A stretch of DNA of 64,000 bases from NCBI GenBank assembly GCA_017165825.1, contig CM029377.1, positions 25,553,981-25,617,980 on the forward strand. Direction: 5' to 3'. The notes beneath the pieces are model-generated. The model was given only the letters and a program-made list of their open reading frames with translations, was not told the DNA's origin and made no database searches. The position numbers and the translations under genes were made by a program. The stretch comes from Hepsetus odoe. Its lineage: Eukaryota; Chordata; Actinopteri; Characiformes; Hepsetidae. Below, in pieces: positions 13,601-25,600 of this stretch (position 1 is its first letter; each line of letters opens with the position of its first letter).

Positions 13601-16600
13601 TTTGGCTGCCTTTTTAGGCACTCTCCAAAATTTAAGATGAAACAAAACTTTCAATGAAGCAATAGGAATATGGTTTTCCTGAGCACTTGATATTTTTGAT
13701 TTTTTTTAAATCCCTGCAAACTATTTTATTTCTCTCTGTTCTTTACCTTGCCGTTTGATGTTGGAGATAATAATTAATTTATTAATTTATTAAAATCACT
13801 ATCCATCACTTAATTAGGTACACCCACCATGGTCTGGGATTCAAACCCACTACCTTCCAATCGTGGGGCCTAGCACCTATCCGCTAGGCTGCAGCAGTTG
13901 TGGATATTATTTGTTGTTGATGTGATTTGTTTTGGATGTGATTTGAGAAAGTGGTATATTTTGGAAGGGGCAGCGGTGGCCTAATGGGTAAGGTGTTGGC
14001 CACATGATCGGGGGTTCGAACCCCTTCCCAATGGGTTGCCCTGAGGTACCCTTGAGCAAGGTGCCGTCCCCGTCACGCTCCTCCCTGCAATGGGCTGGCG
14101 ACCTGTCCAGGGTGCGTCCCCCGTCCTCGCCCTGTGTGCGCTGGGTTGGACACCAGCACTCCCCCGCGACCCCGTTTGGGACAAGCGGCAGATAATGGAT
14201 GGTATATTTTGGGTGGTTATCGACCATGTAATGGTAGCCTCATATCTCCAGCGCTACACTACAAAAGCATGTAGACTTCATAATGTAGACTTCAAACATG
14301 TCTCACCTGACTGACCACATCTGCCATTAAGGGACAGTTGTGCAAATTTGCTAGTTTGTTTGACTATTGAAGAAACCATTGATACTGTACCCTTTTGCCT
14401 CAGTATTTGTTAACGTTAAATCAGTCACAATGTTATTACATATTGCTACTACTTATACAGCTTACTGGCATCCACCTCACTAAGAGAACCTCAATAGCAC
14501 ATAATAGATGGGGTGAGCAGGGGTTAAACACTTCTGATAACTCTCTGATTGAATGTCCCTGCATTTCGCTGCCGGGTTCTAAGGGCCTTTTCTTAGGCAG
14601 GGCACGTACTAAGCAACTTGTAAAATCCTGTCAGGTTTGTCAGACATGTAAAATGCTCATGCTCTCAAATCTGTTATATCATTTCCATATCAATTGGTAG
14701 TTGGTTTGAAGTCCCAGCCCATTTTTGAGCTCAATTGTATTGTAAGGAAGTGAAAAAAGCACAAAATGAAAATTTGCAGACAATCAGAAGGACAAATCAT
14801 CCCTTGAATACATTACGCTTGTATATGTTGATCCTGAATTAATTACACAACATTATTAGCATAACTGATTTGCTGTACTAGAGAGGACCTGCATTTTATC
14901 GCACAGGAAATGCAGCAAGACATTCAAGACAGGCCAAACTCATGCTGCGTTCACCCAAATTTTGTAAACATTTTGACATTTTGTAAACCAAGGGAGGTAG
15001 AGCAATATATTTCCTTTATGATATGAACAGTGCAATCTTTCTTTTTGTTGAAAAAGCATAGCTGGGATGCAAGATTATGTTTCCATTTTGTGTTGCCTAA
15101 TTTTGTGTGGGTATGTGGTTTTTTGCAGGTCAAGTAAGCATATGACGCAAAAACATCAAAATCACACAATTGGAATTGTAATCAGTAATATTTAAGGGTT
15201 GTTATCCTGAACACGGGCGCAGCGGTGGCCTAGAGGTTAAGGACTAGGCTTCAGGATCCGAAGCCCATAGGTTCAAATCCTAGACCAGTAGGCTGCCCTG
15301 AGGTTCCCTTGAGCAAGTTACCCAATAACACTGCTCCTTGGGCGCCAGTCAAATGGCCTGCCCAGTGCTGCACATGATGTATGGGTAAAATGCGGAGAAG
15401 TAATTTTGTTGTGTTTCACTGTGCCGTGTGCTAACGATTACACGTTGTCACTTTCACTTCACTTTCACTTTGCTTCACTTAAAAAATAAAAAGTGGTTAT
15501 CACTGTTGCATTTAAGAGTTGTATCTGATTGATATAAAGATTTGATGAAGCTGAGAGCTCTAATAATGAATGATCGAGTAGACTAAGGAACCAGCTAGAT
15601 CTGAGATTTTTTTTAACTTTAACTTTTTTGGCATGAATTAAAAAAGATTTTACAGTTGTTTTACTTGATTTGAAAATACCAGCTGCTGTTTGCATATTGC
15701 CTAAACTTAAAACATGTGTTTCAATAAAATGATTACATTAACTTCCTTTAATTCTCCTTTGAAGTTGTTTATTTGGAGATAAGTTCCTTTGAAGTTCCTT
15801 TTTTGGTTTCGTTCTGACAATGATACTGTTTCTGTTGAGTTTGTGAATGGCTTGCTGAATTAATCCTAGCAGATTACAGTTTCAAAGCAATTCATTACAA
15901 AGCATTTTAAATGTTTTACTTTTTTTGATTGTTATTAATCAGGCTATGTTGATTATTGCATTATATTTATTTGCATTTAAAACTAACACTAATTTGCCTT
16001 TTATAAATGCAAGCAAATAGTATTTGGGAAATACTAGTCTACATGAATATGGTCTTTAATAATTTCAAGCAACAGGTCACAGTCTTCCTTTTTATTAGTT
16101 AAACCTTTAAAGATTTTTAAGGAGTTATGGCCAAAATTATAAGCGCATTATAAGTGTTTATAAACCCTCTATAAAGGTAGTCTTAATACAAAGTTGGAGT
16201 TTAGTAAATAGCCTTCTTCCTTGCAAGAAAGTGCAGCGGTGGCCTGGTGGTTAGGGACTATGTCCCAGGATTGTTAGGTTGTGGGTTCAAATCCTGGACC
16301 AGTAGGTTGCCCTGAGGTACCCTTAAGCAAGGTACTGTCCCCGTCACTGCTCCCCAGGCGCTTTCATAGCTGCCCACTGCTGCACGGTGTTTGCATGGGT
16401 TAAATGCAGAGGTCCCTCGCAGCGGTGGCCTAGTGGTTAGGGAGTTAGCCATAGGATCGGAAGATTCTGGGTTCAGACCCCTTACCAGCAGGTTGCCCTG
16501 AGGTAGCCTTGAGCAAGGTACCCTCCCTGTCACTGCTCCCCGGGCGCTTTCATAGCTGCCCACTGCTGCACGGTGTTTGGATGGGTTAAATGCAGAGGTC

Positions 16601-19600
16601 CAACTTTGTTGTGGTTCACTGTCTGCTGTGCTGTGACCTCACAATGACAAGAATAGTCACTTTCATTTTCATTCCTTCCATTTCATTTCATTTCATTAAA
16701 GACAGCCTTAATGGTCCTAACAAATTTAATAATGTACAGCCCCAAATTTTTAAGGACTGGTTTGTAATGCTTAGGTAACTGGAAGAAGACTGGATTTCTT
16801 TCCATTAATGTGTGTAGTGCTCTGTGATTTCTTAGTAAACTTACTTTCTGTCTAAGGCCCAACCTTTTGTGATCTTCTCTTGATTCATTTTACCAGGGAA
16901 CAGTGTTTTGATTCTTTTCTCAAATCTTCAACATCATGCATTCTAGCCTTCTACCTGCTGATTCTTCCTGCACCCAGGTGTGAACTGTGAGTTCCTGCCA
17001 TGTGAAGCCAACAACCCATGCGAGAACGGAGCAGAGTGTGTGGAGGAGGCCGACCAGGCACGTTTCCCGCTGGGCTTTCGCTGCCGCTGTGACCGGGGTT
17101 TCACTGGCCCCCGCTGTGAGCTCAACATCAACGAGTGTGCCTCCAACCCCTGCCTGCATGGCTTCTGCTATGATGGTGAGCTGTCTCCTCACTCTTTGAA
17201 CACCCTTTGAATACTGTGTCAAGGACTGCTGACGTATGGACCAGCAATCAGTTTAAGAATATAACTTTGTAACTGTACCTTTTGTAACTGACCACCCTGC
17301 TTTTCAACTGAGCAAAAGTTTTGGAGTATACAGGTGTTTTTTGTCAGTTAAAGCTTTGGATTTAAATTGTGAAGCCGGCATTTGTTGTTTGATAAGGGAA
17401 CAGAGAGCTGCTTATGGAAGAAATAATGCCATTTTGAAGATGAGAAAAGAATGCAATCGAAAGATAAGTGTCATTTATTTTAATTTACTTTAAAACCTTT
17501 CTGTTCCAGCACTTTAGTTTACCTAAAAAAACGGTGGTCAGATACAAAAAGTGCTATGTTTTGTGCAATATATCTACATGTAAATATCAGGGAATGTTCA
17601 ACTAAACAGGGTGAACTCTTCAGATCACTCATCTTGTATTCAAGTCATCTAGGCTTAATTTAACAAATGGTACACACTCTACCATCTCAGAACCAAATCA
17701 TTGTTGGATTCTCCGATTAAGATCCGAGGTGAACTCTTCAGATCGAAGAGTTAGTAATGAGGCGAAGAGGTTTTGAAGCTATTGCAAAGTTTATTAACAG
17801 AAGAGTAACAAAGTTCTTACAGGTTGTTCAAGAGACCGGTCAGTGTTTCTCTCTCTGTGTTGAATCCTCCCTCTACCTTGCACAGTTCAGAGTGTGCCTT
17901 TTTATCTATCCCCCCAGGAGCTCCAAGGCCCCTGGTGGAGCCACCTAATCTAAGACTATGACCTTGTTTGGGTGTTTTTGACTCGCTAAGAAAGTGTAAC
18001 TCAGAAGAGAACACAGAAAATAGAGGTGCAGTGTGTAATATGTGGGTTTAGGGTGAAAGGGACATGAGGGAATAGTAGCAGCGTAGGGATTTAGAGTAGC
18101 AGGGGTGAAAGGGCATGAGGCTAGTATTGGAGTTCAGGGATGGAAAGGCATGGGCCTCAAAAACGGCTGTTGAAGTCACTGTATAAGGGAATGCTTAAAG
18201 TACAGGAATAGGGCCATGGAGTCAACTATGTGGTGCATGGGGTTAGCTATGTGGCAGGGAGAAGAGAGAAGGACATAGAAATAGAGTATACAGATATATT
18301 AATAAATAATATGAATAAATGAATGAAATCAAGATCAAATCCATCACTCCCCCCTGTGATTCTATGTAAACCCATTGAATCAACATGAATCAAATTGAAT
18401 TAAAACAAAAGCCCTGATCATAATGCTAAATATGTCAAAATCAAGTTGTGATTAATTATTGAACTGTAATCATATACCATCATTATCATGTATCATTATG
18501 GGTAATGATTACATTTTTCAAATGCCATAAGGTGAAAAGTCGAGTCTGGAGACAGAGAGATTACATTAACATGTATAGTCTTACATGTTCTAGAAACAAA
18601 GTATATAACAAACTTGATTATCGGTGAAATCAGGAAAATAAAAACCATAAGTACAATGAAACCCTGAAGAATATGAGTGGCCAGAACCCCAAACCTGCTG
18701 GTGAACCATCCAAAGAGATCCTCTGAAAGTATAGAGGCGGTGTGCATAACTTTGACCTGTTTTCTAATATCTGAAATTAGAACTGAAACATTACGAGAAA
18801 CATCTGGAATGAATGAACAACACTCATCCCCAATAACTGCGCAAGTTCCACCTTTTTCAGCGAGCAAGTGGTCAAGAGCCAACCTGTTTTGGAGAGTCAT
18901 GTGTAGTATCATTGTTAACAACTTCCATTACTTTTTACTACTTCTCTAATTTCATCTATGGCTACCGTCATTCCATAATTAGGAAAATTTTTTAATATTT
19001 GTGTAAATGATTAAGTCTAGGATCAGTAGTGTCTTAACGCTGGTATGACGTAGGCTGCATAACATGTACCTGACCAGTGTCCAGGCAAATAACTGTAAGC
19101 TGTGTTACCACAAATGTATACGCTCCCGTTCACAGTGGGAGTGTCATCTGAGAAATACGCAGTTTTGAAAATACGCAGTTTTGAAAATCAAGGTAAACTG
19201 TACAGAATGATTATTCAAACGTACTATGACAGATGGTACATCAGGTCTGATGGTCAAATGACATACACTGGTACCTAAATAAGGTCCAGACTCATTATTT
19301 TGCCAACATAAATTCCCTTTGGAATTTGTGTATTCTAATTTTATGGGTGTATCTGGTTTAGCTATTGGTCTTACGTGGTGATTAGCAGTTATGACTTTCT
19401 CATCACCCAAATCCTCACGTTTCAAAAAGGGCAGGTGGTGTCGTGATCAGTGATGGCGAGGGGAACTGCAGTTTGTGGGAATATTTCCACACCGTGTGGA
19501 ATGAAGCCACAGATCCAACAATCTGACTTGTTAAATGCTTTTGTAAAACCATGCGCTGCAGCTAGAAAGGTGTTTCCCCTTAAACTATCATCGTGACTGA

Positions 19601-22600
19601 TCACGAGGGCAACCTGTAAACACAAACACAAGAGAAGGTTAAACATCATGGTTTTCGTTGCACACATACAGAGCTATGTGGTGTTTGTGTTTTTCTCTTT
19701 TTTTTTCCAAGTCAGTGTGTGTTTGTGAGTGAGTTCACTGGCAACACTGGTCTTCTGGTTAGTTTTTTGTTTTTGTTTTTTTTCACTTTGTTGCCCAGCA
19801 GCGAAGGCAACTAAGGGAGAGGTGGCTAACACTTCACCTTAGAGCTTGCAGTGACTGGCATGGATCCACCTTTTTTTGCCAGACACCTTTACTGCAGAGG
19901 ATATATTATGCAGGAGCACCTGGTATGGGCCTTCCTACTTTGCACCAAGTGGCTCTTTTGTGGTTTCCGGAGTTGCACCCACTCCCCAGGTGCCAATGAG
20001 TGACCCCCTCCCTCCAGCTGAGCCCACGCGTTGGTTACCTGTTGAGAGGCACATTGAACGGCATGTGTCAGTTTGTCGCATTATTCAATGAAAGCATCGC
20101 TAGCAAGGTGAACATCCGCTTGTCTTTTCCCACCAGTTTCCTGGTAGGTTCACGGAACGACCAGTAATGATTTCAAAGGGATTGAGTCCTGTTTACTTGT
20201 TTGCTGTTGCTCTGATGCTGCACAGGACGATCGGCAAGGCCAGAGGCCAAGCAAGACCTTCTTGGTGGTATTTGGAAAGACGATTTTTGATCACTCCATT
20301 CATTCTCTCCACTTGTCCCGAAGACTGAGGATGATGAGGGCAATGGAATGTCCATTCGATGCCCATCAGTTGACAAATCCATCATCTTGTTGTACCAGTT
20401 AGTTTTCTCAAGAAAAAATACGAAACATCCAGTTCTTTCCTCACAAAGCATCTTCGTCGCCCATTTTTGAATGCCTGTATCTTTGCAACAATAACACTTA
20501 GGAGTTTTTTTTTTTCTAATCCTGATCTTAGGATCTCCTAATGTGCCTGTAAATCGTGTAGCATGTATTCCATTAAAAAGGAAAAAAATAAATTGTGTCA
20601 ATTTTGATCACTATTTGAAAAGCTATTTCTGTCACAATTGTAAGTAATGTCACAAAACGTTTTTCGCATATATTTAGTACTTCATTCCATACAACTACAC
20701 TAGTTTTCTCCAATTTGTCAAGAAGTCTGCACTACAGGCCAACAAAAGCCATGGATTTCTGTCTAGTTGTTCCAAGATAGAGGCCCAGAATCTCAAGGAG
20801 TGGTAGAAATATAGTAGTTTTTATGAAGCTTTATTAAGCTTCAAAGTTTCAAATTTTTTGAGTCTGGAAACCTAATTTTTCTTACAGTGTGATCCACGTA
20901 GTACAAATATTGCCAATAAATCATCTTCGTAACATTGTGTTATTTGAAAATGTTTACAAAATATTAAAAATAAACCAGAATGCAAACGATCTCAGTGATC
21001 ACTTCCTTCTCAATTGCATTCTGAACATTGTTTACTAGGGGAGCTATAAATCCCATAAAATATAAAGAAGTCCCAAAACAACAGAATCAAACAAAATCAC
21101 CCTATTGTGCAATTCAACATTGTAAATTTAATTTGCTGTAGTAGACTGCTTGACTTGAATAGTCATCAAAAATCATTAGATTTCTTTCCGTTTTTAACTG
21201 ATTGTGATAGCTCTAAATGATGACAAAAAGAATCGTTTATCTATTTGAGCATCATCGAATAGCGTTAACAGATATGTACTTGCGTAACTGCGATTTTTGA
21301 GTCTTGAACTTTTACATTAGAAATAAAACACTTTAAAAAACCTTGGTTCTTACATGCTTTGCAGCAGACTTGGTTACACTTGGTTACACACTGCTTGCAT
21401 TCTGCAGGTACTTCTGGAGAGAGAAGTACAATTGATTAACAATCTCCAATTGATAATCAACAGAAAACTCGATGTTTAGCTCCACCCACCAACTATGCAT
21501 CCATCTCCACCCCCACTTTTGTCTTGAACCGCAAAAAAGGGGGCGTGGGAGATTAAACGTTAAGCTTCCTGAATTTATAGCTTCTGTTTAAGAATGAGAA
21601 AGAGAGAAGCTAAAGGTTAACCCCCCACTTATCTTTCTTCTTGCACTGCAGAAGAATGGATGGCATATCGTGTATACTATAGCTTGCTATAGCTTCAAAT
21701 GCAGCAAAAATAAATAGGAGTTCTGCTCCATGGTTGTGATAAATAAGTATCTCCATGAAAGTTCCTCACATTTTCTTCCCTCTGTTTTGACCATGTAGGC
21801 CATATTAGCACGGGTGCATGAGTATGTTTGCATAGACGTGAGAGCAGATCAATTAGGCATAAATGGTGCACTGTAATTTTAATAATGGATGATAAATGAC
21901 AGAGTTAATACAATCAAAGCCTAAAGGCAGCGTGTTGTTTTCCTCCCTCTTCAATCCGATAATCTTTTTCCCCTTCTGTGGTCGGTCTGCGGCATAAGTC
22001 ATTAAGAAAGTGATGGATCAAAGAGATGTTGTAGGTCAAGGATTTCACGTAGCTAAGCAATAAATAATTTAACCATCATTTGTAGGAAGCACATTTTTAA
22101 ATGTATTTCTTTAATTTAATTAATTAATGTATTTGTTGTCTAGAGGATGAATCATAATCGGCTTGGCATTGCAGTATGGCTTTAACTTGAGGTGCAGGGG
22201 ACATTTCACTAAAGATGCATTTCCCTGTTTCTCCCACGAGTACTAAGAAGTGCTCTCCATGCATACAGGAGGTGACATTTCAATGTAATCTTTTAATATT
22301 ATCCGACAAAGAGTCTGCTTCAGTATGCCCAAGATGGCATGGACTGTCTTAACATGAAACACGCACAGGTCTACATCCTCCTTAAACATGTATGATAACA
22401 TCAAGTACAAGAAGTAGTTTAGTAGATTTAAATAGCAATTTGCATGGAGGCGTGTAATTATAAGCAACTTTAGCTCTGCTGGGTAAGAAATAATTGGGAA
22501 TGGTTTAGTAAACGCAGTATATTGCTCTTTTCAAAATATCCTTTAAAAGATGCTTAGCCCATATATAACTGGACGATAATTAGATACGTACTATGAGCAA

Positions 22601-25600
22601 AACTTTGGGCAATAATCAGATCTTAAATACTGATCTTAAATGGGCTAATAGGTAATGATTGTAGCTCATCGGCTGCAACACAAATCATCAGTCATCCTTT
22701 AAGGGACAGAGATTACAGAGGAGCAGTGGTGGACTAGTGGTTAGGGACTAGACCCCAGTATCAGAAGGTTATGGGTTTTAATCCCAGACCAGCATGTTGC
22801 TGTGAGGTACCCTTGAGCAAGGTACCGTTTTCCTTAGTGCTCCCCGGGGGCTGTAAATAACTGCCCCCTGGTGTATGTTGTGTATGGATTTCACTTCACA
22901 ATGACAAAATAGTCACTTTAAAGGACAGCGGCAAACAGAGATTATTCGATTGTCATGGTTGAATGTATGTCAGTGGTAAAAGTGTATAAGGTGCAACGAT
23001 GTTGCTTTCATACACTGACCTCGTTGCAACACTAGGCATGCAGTTAGAGACTATAATGAATCTTTTTTCCTTTAGCTCTTCATGATTTCAGGTCATGTCT
23101 GGCCTGAAGGTTTAATCATACATGTCCACTTGCACTACCTACATAGCTTTGCTTGCAGCTGGTGGATGTTTCGAATGGTCATTTATCTTTCGATAGTTTT
23201 TTTCCTCCATTTTAATTTACATCGTTGGCTTAGAATGTAAAAGATTGCACATAGCCAGTAAGGGTCAGTCATGTCAAAAATGGTCAAAAATGAACAGACT
23301 AAGCAGCCTTTATGACGACTAAACATTTCTAAATGTTTTTGAAGTTATTTGTTATAATTGGTCATGAAGGCTCATGAATACCGGCTTTCATTGTTAGCAT
23401 GTTTTTGTTATTTTCTTAACATGCATCGGAGAAGAGAAAGCGATCCATGCCTGCCTCTCTCGACCTCTGGGGGACGTTATTCTTACCAAGGCTACTCATG
23501 GGTGACTGGCGAAACGATTTGCACAGAGGTGCCAGGGTGTGTTCATACTGCAACCCTTAGTGAACACATTAAACTTCACAATTATTTACCCTGTAATCAC
23601 TTCAGTGCATTAGTAGGCCCGAACCTGCTGTTTTGATTTATGGAGGAGCAAAAAATCAAGGTGCGTAAAAGAAATCAGGATAAATTGCCTGCAAGTTTCC
23701 ACTGGCTGCTTCGTTATCTACACTCAAAGTTACATTAAGCCCAGCCTCTGTCATAGTACATGCTGTTCAGCCCTGCCACCCACAGACCACAGGCTAAGCT
23801 GAAGCTGCGGGAGCAGTGGACGAGGGCCGTTTGTGTGCGTGTGTGTGTGTGTGTGTGTACACTAGAGGAGATGGTGTACTGGGAGAAAGAGGTGTTTCTC
23901 GGCGGCAGCTGGTATGAGTAATGCGGCTGCCACCAAGGACCCTGAGCAGTTAATGAGAGCAATAGCAGCTACACACGCGGAGCCAGAGTGACAGCAAAGA
24001 TTACGTGCTAAATCTTTGGCATAATGAAGAATCCTGGGACACAGGAGCCAAGCCTGCAATAAATTCGCTCCTGGAAGAAGCCCACAATTACCTCTGTCAC
24101 CAGCTGCTTGTGTACGTCCGTCGAAGCAAAGGAAAGGCAGGTGGTGCGTCTCGCTTAACATCATTAATGATTAAAGGCTGAAGAATTGGGTTATTAACCT
24201 CTGGAAGGGAAGGTGAGGTACAGGAACACTACAATGACCAAAGACACCACATACGACAAAAGTGCCCATGTGAAGAGTCAGTTATTCATCTTACATACAG
24301 CGCTACGTTCCAAAAAATATCAATAAATAAATTAAAAACAAACTTGCTGACTTGTCCAGGGAGTTTCTATGCCTTACACCCTATGAGCACTAAGATAGGA
24401 TTAGATAAGTGGGTAAGGTTATGGATGGATGGATGGATGGGTATACAGTGAATGATACGAACAATTGCACAGCTTTAGCAGTTAAATGTCATTGGACAAT
24501 TAGGTAAACACAATAAACATTACAATAAAATCTATACCTACCTTAAATAACTCTCCCAGGTTTTGAGGTGCCTACCTGCACCTTAACCCCTACAATTAAG
24601 GTGTTTGGATCTGCTCTTTTTTTTTGGTAAGGTAAAAAATCTTTGTATATACCTATAAACCTTGTATATTGCAAGTCCACCACTCCGTTTTCACTTTAGT
24701 TTTTTTCTTTGTCTTAGGAAGATTAAATTAATGTTGAAAGGCAGTCCAAATTTTATTTTTTTCATAAGCAGCCTGTTAAACATTATTTGAAGGATTCAGA
24801 CCACCCATTAAACTTATTTATTTTAATAGTGGGGTTTTTTTGTAATCTTTTTTAGAAAGGAAGGGATTGGTCATTTGGATGGGGGGCAGGAGGGGGCTGT
24901 TGGCTTATAATAATAGTATAACGTTTAGTTTCTCTTTAGTCTCTGCATTCTTTACCCTTTCTTGGCAATTTATCGTTAATAAAATACCTATCGGTAATAA
25001 ACCTATTCAAAGATTCATGTGTAAACATTCTGGGTTTGTCTGATTTGAAATTTGGCACTGTAGAGAAGTTTACCAGCGTACATATCTGATAGCTGAAAAG
25101 CATTCTATAGCTGTTGGTCATTTCCAAAATGACCCAGGGGCCATTGTATGCCTTCAGCATGCCGGGTTGATAAAATTTAAGTTGTAGGAAACATATTCCA
25201 GAAAAAAATGATTTAAAGCAATTTCTTCTAATAATCTTTAAAGAGCTTTAAGTGACACTAAACACTTTGGACGTCTGGTTTTAACAAACACTGAATAATG
25301 CTGACTCAGAAATTTTCTCTAGAATTCAGTATTGCGCATCAAACCTCCCTGAATCACTTTGTCTGCATTTCAATCAGTGATTTCCCCTTTAATTAAAGTG
25401 CGAAGAAATTAAATGCTGTACACTAATGCACAGTATAGTAATATATTATTAATACAACATATTAAAATTATGTTGATGATAATGCCAACGATGGAAATCT
25501 CAGGATCCTTAAAAAAAAAGAACTTGAATTTACAGTTGTTATAGCAGGTTAGCATCTGCATGTAAGCATACATGTAATCACAGTAAAGCTGTTTATCCCT

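Larger units (their letters stand above)
8275..16977 (+). other. eys intron, 8,703 bp
   Basis: Large intron with microsatellites (9,512-9,853 and 10,568-10,665), a Tc1-like remnant (11,925-12,960) and SINE-1 copies at 9,660, 13,965, 15,215 and 16,232-16,672. Nothing is recognised in 8,275-9,500, 10,670-11,920, 12,960-13,950, 14,215-15,210 or 15,480-16,230. Confidence 0.85.
17702..18346 (-). repeat. Retroviral 3' LTR, 645 bp
   Basis: On the + strand it starts TGTTGGATTC and ends CCATCA, giving TG...CA ends. On the - strand it contains a TATA-like ATAAAAAGG (about 17,897-17,908) and an AATAAA about 100 bp further on, in the order U3-R-U5. The upstream neighbour is a polypurine tract, which fixes the U3 edge. 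Confidence 0.82.
17702..20365 (-). mobile_element. Endogenous retrovirus fragment (integrase end, env, 3' LTR)
   Basis: On the - strand the order is pol integrase end (about 20,365-19,840), env (19,667-18,496), polypurine tract (18,355-18,347) and LTR (18,346-17,702). No gag, protease, reverse transcriptase or 5' LTR is visible above about 20,370, so the provirus is 5' truncated. Env and integrase are both broken by frameshifts or stops. The env type (CWxC-type motif in the surface part, C-x6-CC in the transmembrane part) fits a gammaretrovirus-like or epsilonretrovirus-like lineage; I cannot decide which. It is antisense to eys, the usual orientation for retained intronic retroviruses. Confidence 0.85.

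Noticed and set aside
13907..14314. Several overlapping open frames around 14,000, and similar ones at 16,258, 40,492, 42,076 and 51,601
   Set aside because: They recur at every SINE-1 copy (for example CSRVPQGNLL) and follow from the SINE sequence, not from a protein gene.
14395..14700. 101-residue open frame
   Set aside because: No recognisable domain, intron composition and no splice or promoter context; not supported as a gene.
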